A stretch of 64,000 nt of DNA. It comes from Apophysomyces variabilis (Eukaryota > Mucoromycota > Mucoromycetes > Mucorales > Mucoraceae). The position numbers and the translations under genes are program-made. Location of the stretch: the NCBI GenBank assembly GCA_002749535.1, contig MZZL01000406.1, positions 974,295-1,038,294 of the forward strand, written 5' to 3'. Position 1 is the stretch's first letter. Each line of letters starts with the position of its first letter. Below, in pieces: positions 1 through 11,273 of the stretch. The notes below the pieces were generated by a model. It searched no databases. It saw only the letters and a program-made list of their open reading frames with translations, and was not told the DNA's origin.

Positions 1-1774
1 CAGGTAATATAAAATCTCACAATTTCACAGCTTGACAAGGAAAATTAGATCCTTGTTACGCTATTCCCGAAACTTCACTTCAAGCCTTGGTGGTTACAAT
101 ATGGCATGACATACAGATACCGATATTGCAGAAACAATCGTTTTGTTTTTATTCTAGAATTATCATGGCGTATGCAAGCCGTATTATAGCCGAGAGAAAG
201 GTCAGTGAATGCAAAAACAGTAAAGCATTCGTGGAAATCGACCTCGTCAAGCGGTCAAAATTTTGCCTTGTAAACTATGAAACAATTCGTGAATTCCGTA
301 ACGATTCTTGGACGTTTGAGACAGTAAAAGGAACGCATGCAACGCCTACTTCCGACATATGGGATAGAAATGACAGCCACAAATACGCATTCGAAGTGGT
401 ACTTGCAAGCGACGGTTTGATGCAAGTAGGATGGGTAAATGATGATTTCGAGATCGATCCCGAGGGCGGCACAGGTGTAGGAGACGACGACGAGTCTTAT
501 GGGTACGATGGTTATCGCGCGAAGAAATGGCATGGGCGACATTCTATCGCTGTAGGCGAATAATGTTGATAATTATTACTTAATATTGATTTGTCGATAG
601 AGGGCATCCTACGGCAGCAAGTGGGCGCCAAATGATGTGATCACGTCATGCTTAGATTTGGATCGAGGGGAAATTCGCTACTATAAAAATGGAATAGATA
701 TGGGCGTTGCCTTCACAGACATCGCCCGCAATCGATCGTGGTACCCGGTAAATATCTAAAATGGTTAAAGTGGACATTTTCTTACCGACGACAAGGCAAT
801 GTCAATTTCTACTGGACAAGGATGCGAATTTCGGTTTGGTGGTCCGCTGGATCGATTAAAGTGCGTCATTCCTACTATGCAAAAAGAAGATATTGATTTC
901 CATCTAGATACTTGCCGGAAGGCTACTTGCCGATAGCGGCATTAGTAAAAGGCTCTGAAACCACTGCTGAAGCTTGCTTAACCCAGATCCAAGTGAAAAA
1001 TGAGAATGCTCAAGAGTCTTCTTCGGAAGAATCTGATCTTGATGCTCTGGTTGACGCTCTGGGACGCATGAGTGTGAAATCACCGAAATCAGAACGCGTA
1101 GTCGAAAATGGAAACAGAGAACCAAACCTAAGACCGATTGATGCTCAAGTTTTTGACGGTTATTGCGACAATGTGGAAGGTACACTATCAGTCCGACGTT
1201 CTCTGGAAGAGGATGAGGCTGTGTTACCTTCATTATACTTTGAAGTGGCCATTGTGTATCAAGCAGGCGACATGGATCAAAGGTGAGTAATTAGTTACAC
1301 CAATAACTTGTGTTCAAAAGTCTGGCGGCAGTTTGATTACAGTGGGATTGCGGGGCTTAACGTCCACTCACGTTCGAATGGAGTACGATTATGCAAAGAA
1401 AACTGCGATGGTTTTCTCTGCTGGTGCGCAAAGCTCTGTTATCCCCTTACAGATAACTAGTGGAGACGTTCTAGGCATGGTGTTTATTCAAGCTACTAAT
1501 AACATAGGAATCACGCTTAACGGTCGTCTGCTTGGTAAAGTGTTGTACATGTGTATAAATGGACCGATTTTGGAAGGGCTAACGTCATGGTCATTTAGTG
1601 ATGATATGTCTCAAATCTGCTTTTTTCCCGTTTTTACCATATACGACAGGTGCCTTAAGAATGCATACTAACTATGGGGACGAACCATTTGCATGGGAGC
1701 ACGCGAATAGTCTATTCTCTAAAGAGCAGATGGCCAATTATCTCCGACGATACTTACGAATAAATCAGACATAA
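1..1774 (+). CDS. SPRY-domain protein with two SPRY modules, 5' end outside window (partial)
   Basis: The 3' part of a multi-exon gene. The first SPRY module covers about 170-840, with the family landmarks GLMQVGW, GTGVGDD, YDGYRAKKWHG and, after an intron ending near 600, a segment with DLDRGEIRYYKNG. The intron at about 751-795 leads to STGQGCEFRFGG. An acidic Ser/Glu linker follows, then a second SPRY-like module from about 1210 (ITVGLRGL, GITLNGRLLG, FFPFLPYTTGALRM, NYGDEPFAWE), ending at TAA 1772-1774. The first module resembles that of RNF123/KPC1-type ubiquitin ligases, where SPRY binds partner proteins. No RING finger is visible, so ligase activity cannot be claimed. Exon limits upstream of 165 and around 1535-1605 are uncertain. 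Confidence 0.7.
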
Positions 1775-2202
1775 TTGAACATGAATTGGTATCAGTTTTG
1801 GTGTTTAGTAGCTTTATCTATCAGTAGCGTAATGATTGCTATAGGTATTTGGAACTCTCATTTACCATTAGCAAGAAATATTCGCATGCTAGGATAGTCC
1901 CTATAATGCCATACACATCGATTTCCGCTTTTCCTACCTAGCAGTTGTTACAGCCTCATGTACTAGATATGCTCTTAAATTTGGGGCCAAAGTTAGTTGT
2001 AAGAGGAAAGGTTATGTCGGGCCGCTGCCGTAGCACTTCTCCACCGTGTCATCTTTTTGGCTCTTGGAGTGGAAGCCAAATAAAGGTCATTATCCGTCCA
2101 GTCTATAATTCTTTTGCTACGCTTAATTCCTGACCATTGACAGAAAAAAAAAGGAATCGTGCGCAACAATCGCACAACAAAAATAAAACAGTTCAGCAAA
2201 AA
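1775..2202. other. Intergenic, nothing recognised
   Basis: I see no coding sequence with family resemblance here. An A-run at 2144-2152 could act as a backup T-run terminator for the tRNA on the minus strand. Confidence 0.5.
2198..2202 (-). terminator. RNA polymerase III T-run terminator of tRNA-Asn
   Basis: Five A residues on the plus strand read as TTTTT on the minus strand, directly after the tRNA discriminator base. This is the usual Pol III stop signal. Confidence 0.8.
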
Positions 2203-2276
2203 CGCTCCTAGGTGGGCTCGAACCACCAACCTCCTGATTAACAGTCAGACGCGCTAGCCAATTGCGCCATAAGAGC
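2203..2276 (-). tRNA. tRNA-Asn (anticodon GUU)
   Basis: On the minus strand the sequence starts GCTCTTATGG and ends CACCTAGGAGCG. The acceptor stem GCTCTTA/TAGGAGC pairs over seven positions with one G-T pair. The anticodon arm has the loop CTGTTAA (anticodon GTT), and the T arm carries the B box GGTTCGAGCCC. The discriminator base is G, as in other fungal tRNA-Asn. The gene has no intron, and CCA is not encoded, as expected for a eukaryotic tRNA. Confidence 0.95.
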
Positions 2277-3810
2277 TGATGTTTTTTGAGCCACGGTGCT
2301 ACTAATTGTTCCCGGCCATGCCAATGAAGAATTACGGAAATGAAGCTCTTGCGTATACTCGATTCTACGGAAAGTCTTGGTCTTCTCCCTGTTTCTTCGG
2401 TTATGTGCACCACATTTTGGGAGGTACACGCCACTTGGGCGCAGTTCGTGCACAACGTATCTGGCTGGGACACAGCGTCTAGCAATTATTGGTACACCGC
2501 ATCTTTTGAGGTACACTACCTTTACGAACCGAAGATAGGCACACAACAGACTCCAATGGTGCACAACTTTCGTGAATGGTGAACCTACCACTTGACCTTA
2601 ACCTGGGTAAAACCGGTGTTACACGACGCTATCATCTCTGCATTTTATTTTTCTATCCTGACGTATACGCTGTTGTCTTTTAAGTCAAGATAGTGTAATT
2701 CATAATTATTTTCCTTTGTTCATTATCACTGTCTTCCATTTTATCCATTCTTTTATTAGTTTCCTTTCCTAAAGATCTTGTCTCACTAGTACGAAGTTTA
2801 GTAGAAGTTTTCCGTTAATAAAAAGATAAGGAAAAGGGAATGGAAAGGAAGGTGGCGGGAGTGACATCCAAAGAAAACCCTTTTTGTGCCTCAAGCTCTG
2901 TTTACACTCTGAAATTCGTCTTGGTCAAGTTATATTGTTGTCATCGGATCACTGAGGATTATTGAAGCATATAATTGAGAGAGTTTATTGTGTATTTCGC
3001 GAGAGCCTTTTTTTTGGTACCCTTCTATTATTGTATTTCCTTCTTTCGATCACCTTTATTTTATTATTCTCTTTTAAATTCTTTAACACCCTCCTTACGG
3101 TTGAGATTATCTTATTGTACCCTTCCCCTTTTATCAATTGCTATTACATTGTATTCTTTTCCTCTAAGTGTTATATTTATTGTGCGCCCTTTCCCTTCTT
3201 AAGTACATTTGTATTCTCTTATTTTGTATCCTTCTGTCACAAGACAAAGCAACGCACGTGTCATTTTTGACATGGTGTGTAGAGGATGCAGGTGAAACTA
3301 CTACTTGCACTATTAGAACACAAGGGCAATACAAAGGAAAGAGGCAATAGAAAGACACGGAATGGTGAAGGTCTCAATGTCCTAGCTTGCGTGGTTGACG
3401 AGTATACGATCACGAAGTTTTGCCAACGTTTTATCACTTAGTTGATTATCGATCTGTGTGACTCTAGTTTTTATTTCTTTTTCTTTTTGACAGCTAAACC
3501 CAGCACCGCACAATAATATTAGACAATAACTTAGCGGCAAATAAACGACAATATCTTTTACCTGTAAAAGATTTTTACTATTAAATGGAGTAATTCGTTC
3601 AGCTCACTACACCTTTATCAATAGAATTAGCAGCATCGTTAAGGCAACCAGCATCGTTATCGCAACAGCAGCATACAGCAAGCAATTATTAGCAGTTACA
3701 GATTGTAGTAATGAGAACTCTAATACCCCACATGTCATTTTTTACACTGCGTCCAGTATTTAGGAGTGGACATGCCTACCGAAAAATGACCATAAAAACT
3801 AAGAGTGGGG
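2277..3810. other. Intergenic, T-rich, no gene recognised
   Basis: The stretch is AT-rich with pyrimidine-rich blocks (about 2990-3230). Open frames in it are short, low in complexity and match no family known to me. Confidence 0.5.
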
Positions 3811-3818
3811 ATAGACTA
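3811..3818 (+). repeat. Left target-site duplication of hAT element
   Basis: The 8-mer ATAGACTA lies directly before the left inverted end. The same 8-mer follows the right end at 7461-7468. Eight base pairs is the duplication length of the hAT superfamily. Confidence 0.85.
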
Positions 3819-6800
3819 AGGCTCACAACGGTCAGTCCGGGACGATACAGGCTGGTCCAAGGTAGGTGGACCGACACTGTCGGTTATTATTACTCGGTCA
3901 GTATTCGGGATGGTCTATAATCAGGATGGTCCAAGGTACAGATACTGAGACTGCTGGAAGGACTGTTGGGAGGGCCGTCAGTCTATGCTATGACTTCCAC
4001 ATGACATCACACACAATATTACTTACAGCCATTCAAAGTACATATTTCTCTTTGCTCCAATAAGTGCAGTTATACAAGTATACAACAGCTTCGTTGCTTG
4101 CAAGATTTTTAGTTTCAGTATGATTCATATTATAGATTAAGAGAAGCAGTTTATCTAATAAGAAAGTAAAACGCAATGCATCGTTTATTAACTGCTAATC
4201 AATACTCCATTTATTTCAGAGAATAATGTATATCAACTCTAGTGTTCCTGTCATAGCCAGTATTTTTTAAGCATACAAGCACGAATCGTTTCTACAGCAA
4301 GTGAAGCACGGTTTGGGCTTATAATAGCCTTGCCAGCGGAGAAGACTCGTTCTGATGGAGCACTTGTGCCTGAGGTAACGACATTAATCAAAAGACAAAT
4401 GTGGGCTGAACAAAGACACTAGCCTGGAATTGCTAAGTAACCGCGCGCCATTCTAGCTAAGGATAGATGCTTGCCAATTCCTATAGTCTGCCACCATTGA
4501 AGTGAATCGCAGTTTTTAGCATTGATTGCAAGATATTCAGAGAGCTCATCTTCTTGTCATGCCTTTCCTTTGTCGCGCAGATGACCGAACAGATGCTGTA
4601 ATAGTTCATCTTTTTCCACCTCTGTTTGTGCCGAACTACTAGCAATATTCTCACCAGCATGCTCAACTTCAGGGTATGCCATAAACATAGTGCATACTTG
4701 CTTCTCTACAAACTGTACCCATTTAGTTTCCCATTCGTGTCGCTTATGGTAAGATAGCTTCAGTCAAGGATCTAGTATTGTAAAGGATCGTTTAGCTTAT
4801 AAAATTTACATTAGAGTGTTACCTGTTGTTACTCAGCAAATGGGTGTGAAGTCGGTCATGTTATAGTACTTCTACAATTTTTTGAAGCATGCAACTGCTG
4901 CCTTCTGAAGCTCCGAATTGCTAGTGATGTAGTTATTTAGCTTGTCCATCAGAACGTTATATGTAGGTATAACGATCCCCATGGTTGGGTAATTGCTAGC
5001 ACTTAACATGGTTGTGCTCTTTTTGAAGATCTATCATTAAAAGGTGGGCACTACATATTTAGAAATCAATATATCTAATAGTAACTTTACCTCTAGAAGG
5101 TCTTTCAAGTGAATTAAAGATTTGCCACTCATTCTCAGAAAGCGACCATTTGTTCAGGTGGCTTTCAATGCTTATTAATACAACGAGTGGACCTTGGATT
5201 CGCAATGCAGAATCGATCATGTCATACGTAGAATTCCACCCTGTTTTAGCATCAATCACCGGTTGATAATGTCGCACATTCATGTTTGCACAGCACTGCT
5301 TCAGTTTTTCATGGAGTTGAATAAAATGGCAAATTGAGACAATGACATTTCGAAGCTATAACTGTGCTAAGTATAACATATATGTAGTAAGCAATTACCT
5401 TGACTAAATAGAAGAAATTTCGGTCGTGCTCCGATCAAAATGGATCTGTTCATCATATACGTTGTTCGTTGCTTCAGGAATTATTTTGATCGTTGCCAAA
5501 AGATCCTGCACCGCAAGGTTAATATCATGTGCAAGAAAGAGGTTATGCTGTTTTTTAGCCCTGAAGAAGACGCCATATTCGGGCCAGGTTTCTTCCAGAT
5601 GTTGCATACGTGTATCATTACTTGGTGCTTTAGTAGTTGTTATTGCTAAGATCTGTTGATAGTGGATCACTTAAAACTGCTAAACGGTATTAAAGTTCTT
5701 ACCTTCGAATGTATATTGAGATCGTGCATTGACCTCATCAAGGCATCACCTATTGCTTGCCCAGTATGACTTCACTCAATATGGATAAAATCTAGCAGTA
5801 GATCATGGATCTGGCAGGTTGCATCGATGAAATGCCCAGTAACTGCAAGGAAACCAAATGAACTTGGTGACGTCCACGTGTCAAGCGTAAGGGATATATT
5901 AGAATCTAGTGTCTAAAAGAAGGTATTAATATGATAATTGCATTCTGCAAGATATCATACTGCAAGGTGATCTCGCAAAATAGTACGGCCATGATTGCAG
6001 CTATTTATAATATCAGATTTAAGAGTGTTTGCGCTTATGAATATCGCTTCTGGATTGAGGTAACTGATCAGGGTTTGAAATGATTTTGACTCTATTTCAA
6101 TGAATGGCTGGTCATTGAGAACAACCTATTCCCGAAGATGTTGACAAAATTTGGAGCTGCTAAATTGAGGATGGCTACATTACATGTAAGTACAGCAAGA
6201 TATACATATATTTAACGGTACTTACGATGGAACAAATTGGTCCAATGGTCCTTTCTGGGTTGGAGCCTGAGCACTCTTCCATTCTTTAAGATGGTAACTG
6301 CTCGTATGTTTTCGCATTTGCTTAGTGCTGCTCCCGTTAGCAGAAATCACTGATCTCTTGCTTGTTCTAGATTGGATAAGCAATATATTAGAAGCGTAAC
6401 CAGTTTGGCATGTTAGCACAAACCCATCATCTCCGTCACATATGGTACACAAAGCTGTCTTCGACTTCGAACTATTATCCCAGTTAAGTGGTTTAAACCA
6501 CTTACAAACAACACTAGTGCGTGTGCTGGTCATGGTGGCAGAAGAGGTACTAGCTGCAACTGATGTGGAAGACTCTTGAGATTGCAAGCGGTTTGGGGAA
6601 TCAATTTGCAAGGAAACGATAATTGATTCTTCATCGCTGTCTGCTTCGGTGATTCTTGGACGCTTTTCGTTTCGCTTGTGAATAGACATGTTTCAAAGGT
6701 ACAGACACTCCACCATAACTACACATTTAATTTATAGCTTTTTTGCAAGTTACATGGATTGTCATCACAGTGCACTATGAAAAAACGTATGCATGTTAAG

Positions 6801-7460
6801 AAATCGATCAACACTATATCTAAGCTGATATTGAACAATTTCGTATTGATTCCCGTAACGAAGCTCCAGTATATATAATATCACATCATTGTGAGGGTGG
6901 TTAAAGCTAGGATATGCATCCAGAAAAGTACAATGCTTGGTTGGCCAAATTGCTATAGAGAATTTATAAATTTGGTAAGTGAACAGTCATTACTGCAGAA
7001 ATCGAAGGTAGGGGTTTACCTTTCAAACACTTTTTCATACCAAATGCTACTGATACTTGAAAACGGTATGGCATATAATGTTGAAAGAAAGAACAATTAT
7101 CAATAATAACAACACGAAGAATAGAATGCTAACTTACAAATAATTCTTTGTTTGCGCATTCTATAAGCAAAAATAAAAAACTACGAACTGATTAAATGCA
7201 ACTATTTTACTTGTTGTGAGAGTTGTTTCTCCAATAATACTTTATAGATAGTAATGTTTTTTTTGAAAACCAAAACTACTATTATGACCGACGGTCCAAT
7301 CGGTCGGGTTGGAACGGTTTACCTGAACCGAGATCGGTCTAAAATCTATAAACCGAGACCGTCGGTCCAAGGGGTTCGGTCCAAAACTTACTGACCAAGA
7401 TCGACGGTATGGTTTGGTACGGCTCGGTATCGGGACGGTCGGTCCAAGATTGCGAGCCTT
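3819..7460 (-). mobile_element. hAT-superfamily DNA transposon, about 3.6 kb, decayed
   Basis: The left end reads AGGCTCACAA. The right end, read outward on the other strand, begins AAGGCTCGCAA. The two ends match imperfectly over roughly 35 bases, up to a shared GATAC. The element is flanked by a perfect 8-bp repeat, ATAGACTA. Both subterminal zones (about 3830-3935 and 7285-7450) are rich in GGTCCA/GGTCGG-type motifs on both strands, as expected for transposase binding sites. The interior holds one transposase gene on the minus strand. The exact terminal base is uncertain by one A/T shared with the duplication. Confidence 0.85.
4251..6689 (-). pseudogene. hAT transposase, inactivated
   Basis: Reads from ATG 6687-6689. 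The N-terminal exon has a BED-type zinc finger (CTIC then HTSSYH), perhaps with one more intron inside it. The DDE core follows with LTLDTWTSPSSFGFLAVTGH, LAHDINLAVQDLL and DAKTGWNSTYDM. The C-terminal dimerisation region is QWWQTIGIGKHLSL, ARMARGYLAIP, then TSAPSERVFSAGKAIISPNR. Two stops fall inside otherwise conserved frame: TAG at 6126-6128 and TGA at 5772-5774, the latter in the IHIE-stop-SHTG motif where one base change would do it. The intron between AIP and TSAPSERVF is GC-AG (4370-4433, donor GCTAGT). The fold remains recognisable, so inactivation looks fairly recent. The copy is not expected to encode active transposase. Confidence 0.88.
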
Positions 7461-7468
7461 ATAGACTA
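7461..7468 (+). repeat. Right target-site duplication of hAT element
   Basis: ATAGACTA follows the right inverted end and is identical to 3811-3818. Confidence 0.85.
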
Positions 7469-9641
7469 GGCAGACAAAGTAAAAATAGAAATAAAACCGC
7501 AAACAACTTATATGAGATGAATCAGCATTCAGGATTCTCAAATGTTTCAAAAATAATATATTATTATCATCCTGTTTATGGTTCCATTCATCTTATTCAT
7601 TTTCCTTAAGTTGAGGTTAAAGCAGTCTTTATTTAAGAAGAATGGATTCAAGACAAAGGAGAATTTTACCAATACAGAAAACAGAGAGCTAAAAATAAAG
7701 CATAACCAAGTCCAAAAGGTCCACGGATTTTTATTACTTTCCATGTCGTTTTCCTCTAAATGACATGCGCATTGTTCAGACATATACAAAAATGGTCTGG
7801 ATAACAGTTAAGACAGCTTTCCATATATTTTCGTAACTTCAAACTTTTGTGCTAGTGCCACTTTGGAGATTGCCTAGTTTAAGAGTACCTGTATTTGTGT
7901 CTTTTTCGCCTTCTCTCTTGCCATTTTCTAATAATTTTATACTTTTTTTAAGCACGATCGTGGTCCTTACTATGAATCCTTTCAATGTGTGGTTAATAGA
8001 TCGGCTAAAGGATCCTTCTCACAACCTTAGAGAATCCCTATTTCTAGCTACAAAATACATTTTGAGTAAAGTTCACATACGGGCTATTGCAGCTGCATTT
8101 TTCGTAGAAGTCATTCTTTCTTTTCTCATTGAAAGAGAAGGCTTATATGAAAGGGACAGAGACGGAAACTGTTAGGACTTCTTCTTGACATTTCTTATCG
8201 AACGACAGGAGCGAATAGGAAAAGGCATCAGCAATTAAACGCGCGTTCCGTGGATGTCCCTATAGGTCTAGCTAAAATTATATCACCAGGAAGATAGATT
8301 TGGCGTCTGTTTCAGATTACGTACAAATGGTTTTGTCAAATGCCTCGAGCTTTTGGGGTACGCTCCTACTGTACATACTCTACTTTTCTTTTGAAACATC
8401 AGGCTAGGAAGCATGGGCCTCTAGTCAGGCGATGAATTGATTTTCTTTCTATATGTTACTGTTAGGCAATATTTCTATGCAAGGGAATAAAGTTTACCGA
8501 CAGTAGTACAACAACTGACAATCTCCGTTTCCCAGTTTTGCTCTTGTTCTTGTCTGGTAACAGCAAACAGAACTACAGGGCTCTTTAGCTAAGAGAAAAG
8601 TAAGAATCTATGTTTAGTAGCTGCATTAATATGAGAGTAGAAGAAGGGCTATAAGGACCAGAAACCTCGGCACGAAAAAAAATACCACAAGATAATTTTC
8701 CAATTTTGGATTAAAAATGTTCGGCCAATCATCAATGCTTTATCTATCACGTTGATCGGAAACGGCGATCATTGCCAAGCGGGCAGATCCCAATAAGAAT
8801 CTCAGTCAAAGTTTTTTGGCAACATGCATAAGCCTCTGTTATTACTGGGTAAATCAGCAAATATATATATACAGAGTGCCGGAAACATGTATAATCGTGA
8901 AGATGATTGTGAAATGAATAAAGTTTGTCTTTGTGTACAGTAAGCAAATATAAGATAAAACGAAGGAATACCGGGAAATGAGGGCTCGAGACATGACCAC
9001 GCCTCATCAACTCGATCATTGATTGGAGCTTAACAACAAAGAGCGAGGCGTTTCACAGTCCAATCTTGCCCATCGAATTATCTCACGCGACCTCAGTTGA
9101 TTGAAATCGTGGGCTTTTTTCTTCATATTTAGTATATAAGTATCTGCAGTAATTTTTCCTTTTTTTTTTTTTTTTTTTTNNNNNNNNNNNNNNNNNNNNN
9201 NNNNNNNNNNNNNNNNNNNNNNNNNNNNNNNNNNNNNNNNNNNNNNNNNNNNNNNNNNNNNNNNNNNNNNNNNNNNNNNNNNNNNNNNNNNNNNNNNNNN
9301 NNNNNNNNNNNNNNNNNNNNNNNNNNNNNNNNNNNNNNNNNNNNNNNNNNNNNNNNNNNNNNNNNNNNNNNNNNNNNNNNNNNNNNNNNNNNNNNNNNNN
9401 NNNNNNNNNNNNNNNNNNNNNNNNNNNNNNNNNNNNNNNNNNNNNNNNNNNNNNNNNNNNNNNNNNNNNNNNNNNNNNNNNNNNNNNNNNNNNNNNNNNN
9501 NNNNNNNNNNNNNNNNNNNNNNNNNNNNNNNNNNNNNNNNNNNNNNNNNNNNNNNNNNNNNNNNNNNNNNNNNNNNNNNNNNNNNNTTCCTTTTTTTTTT
9601 TTTTTTTTACTCCCAACAATTTCTCCTTTTCTAGTTGATTG
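7469..9641. other. Intergenic with assembly gap, no gene recognised
   Basis: No family-like coding sequence was found. The last part is the presumed promoter and 5' leader of the phosphate transporter. The sequence CTGCAGTAATTTTTCC before the gap and CCTTTTCTAG just before the start codon could be the ends of a 5'UTR intron with a long poly-T tract. I saw no CACGTG site of the kind bound by Pho4. Confidence 0.45.
9180..9586. other. Assembly gap (407 N) in poly-T tract
   Basis: Both flanks are TTCC followed by a long T-run, so left and right contig ends look like copies of the same low-complexity tract. The true distance may be much shorter than 407 bases. Confidence 0.8.
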
Positions 9642-11273
9642 ATGTCTGTTACACAATCTTCTCGAGACCAACAGCACTTCCATTCGGCAGAACAGAAGCT
9701 AAAGAGTCTTGAAAGACTTGACGATACTGGTGCCGGCAGCGCCTTTAACTGGTTCACCGTTCGTACCATCCTCACATCCGGCGCCGGGTTTTTTACGGAT
9801 TCTTATGATGTTTTTATCATCAATCTGGTCACACCCATGCTGGGTTACGTCTATTATTCAACCCACGGTAACAAGATGCCATCTGATGTCGAAGGTGTAG
9901 TCAAAGGCATGTCCTCTGTTGGAACATTGTTTGGCCAGCTGTTTTTCGGATTCATGGGTGATATTCTCGGTCGCAAGATCTATGGTTTCGAACTGATGAT
10001 CATCATTTTGGGCACAATCAATTGTGCGACATCATCCTCCGCTGTTCGTGGCATTTCGGCCATTGGTTTCCTCGGTTTTTGGCGTCTCATTCTCGGCTTT
10101 GGTATTGGTGGCGATTATCCCATGTCCGCTACTATCACATCCGAATGGTCCTCTGCTGGCAGACGTGGAATGATGATGGCTTTGATATTCTCCATGCAAG
10201 GCATTGGTAATCTGGCAGCTGCCATAGTTACCTTGATTGTGCTGGCCATCTTCAAGGACGCAATTAACGCTGATGTGATGAACCTGGATTATGTATGGCG
10301 TCTTTGTATCGGCCTAGGTGCTGTACCGGCTGTGGCCACTGTCTATCTGCGTTTTACTATGCCAGAATCTCCCCGCTACTCACTAAACGTCAATCGCGAC
10401 GTGGAAGCTGCAGCTGCTGCCAAAGGACAACAAGTGACGGAAGATCTTGCTAAGCAGTATACCAAGGTCGAAACAAAACGAGATCATTGGGCAGAATTCC
10501 GAGCTTATTTCTCACAGTGGAAACATCTAAAAGTCCTTCTTGGTACTTCGCTCTCATGGTTCTTACTAGACATAGCATTTTACGGCCTCGGCCTTAATAA
10601 CTCTTACATCCTTTCGGCGATCGGTTTTTCTAACAAATCAACACCGTTCGAGACGCTCTGGGCAAACACTGTGGGTCAGATCATTATAACTTGTCTTGGC
10701 TCCGTTCCTGGTTATTACCTAACGGTTTTCTTCATTGAACGCTGGGGTCGTCGACCTATCCAAATAATGGGATTTGCCGCATGTACCATTTTGTTTGCCA
10801 TCCTTGCCGGTGCTTACTATCAGTTGCGCGATCAAGCTATGCCGGCATTTATTACCATCTTTACTTTGGCCCAACTCTTCCAGAACTTCGGCGCTAATAG
10901 CACGACGTTCATTATTCCCGGCGAAGTTTTCCCAACCAAGGTTCGTGCCTCCGCTCATGGGATTTCGGCTGCCTCCGGAAAGGCTGGAGCTATTCTTGCT
11001 TCATTTGCCTTCAATGTCCTTGTCGATGTGGGAAGCACAAAACCTGGGCAACATGCATTTTTGCCAGAGACATTGGGTATTTTCGCAGCCATCATGTTTC
11101 TCGGTCTGATTGTCACGATCCTGTGGATTCCTGAATCTAAAGGAAAAGATTTGGAAGAGTTTGAAGAAGATTATACTGCCCCTGCAGAGCTTACTTCTGG
11201 AGGTATCGTAGAAGCTCATCATGTTGTTTCCCACGAGTCCATTCCTCTGGATAGCCTTGATAAGCGTTATTAG
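9642..11273 (+). CDS. PHO84: Inorganic phosphate:H+ symporter, PHO84 type (MFS)
   Basis: Single-exon frame of 543 residues, the usual length of PHO84-type permeases, which take up phosphate with protons at the plasma membrane. The first ATG (MSVTQSS) is at 9642. The family signatures are present: GFFTDSYDVFIINLV in TM1, LFGQLFFGFMGDILGRK in the TM2-3 loop, GFGIGGDYPMSATITSEW in TM4, PESPRY before the central loop, and ERWGRRPIQ plus GANSTTFIIPGEVFPTKVR in the second half. The central cytoplasmic loop (about residues 245-290) is hydrophilic, as usual. It is one of the few intronless coding regions in the window. A 5'UTR intron may lie upstream, across the gap. Confidence 0.93.
   Translation: MSVTQSSRDQQHFHSAEQKLKSLERLDDTGAGSAFNWFTVRTILTSGAGFFTDSYDVFIINLVTPMLGYVYYSTHGNKMPSDVEGVVKGMSSVGTLFGQLFFGFMGDILGRKIYGFELMIIILGTINCATSSSAVRGISAIGFLGFWRLILGFGIGGDYPMSATITSEWSSAGRRGMMMALIFSMQGIGNLAAAIVTLIVLAIFKDAINADVMNLDYVWRLCIGLGAVPAVATVYLRFTMPESPRYSLNVNRDVEAAAAAKGQQVTEDLAKQYTKVETKRDHWAEFRAYFSQWKHLKVLLGTSLSWFLLDIAFYGLGLNNSYILSAIGFSNKSTPFETLWANTVGQIIITCLGSVPGYYLTVFFIERWGRRPIQIMGFAACTILFAILAGAYYQLRDQAMPAFITIFTLAQLFQNFGANSTTFIIPGEVFPTKVRASAHGISAASGKAGAILASFAFNVLVDVGSTKPGQHAFLPETLGIFAAIMFLGLIVTILWIPESKGKDLEEFEEDYTAPAELTSGGIVEAHHVVSHESIPLDSLDKRY

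Noticed and set aside
2340..2582. 80-codon open frame after the tRNA
   Set aside because: No family resemblance, no supporting splice or promoter signal, and a similarly long frame lies on the opposite strand.
7242..7550. Open frames rich in Arg/Pro/Ser over the right end of the hAT element
   Set aside because: They arise from the repeated GGTCC/GGTCGG subterminal motifs, not from a gene.
9083..9775. Long open frames running through the N gap, rich in Lys or Phe
   Set aside because: They consist of poly-T/poly-A translation plus unknown bases. No real coding signal.
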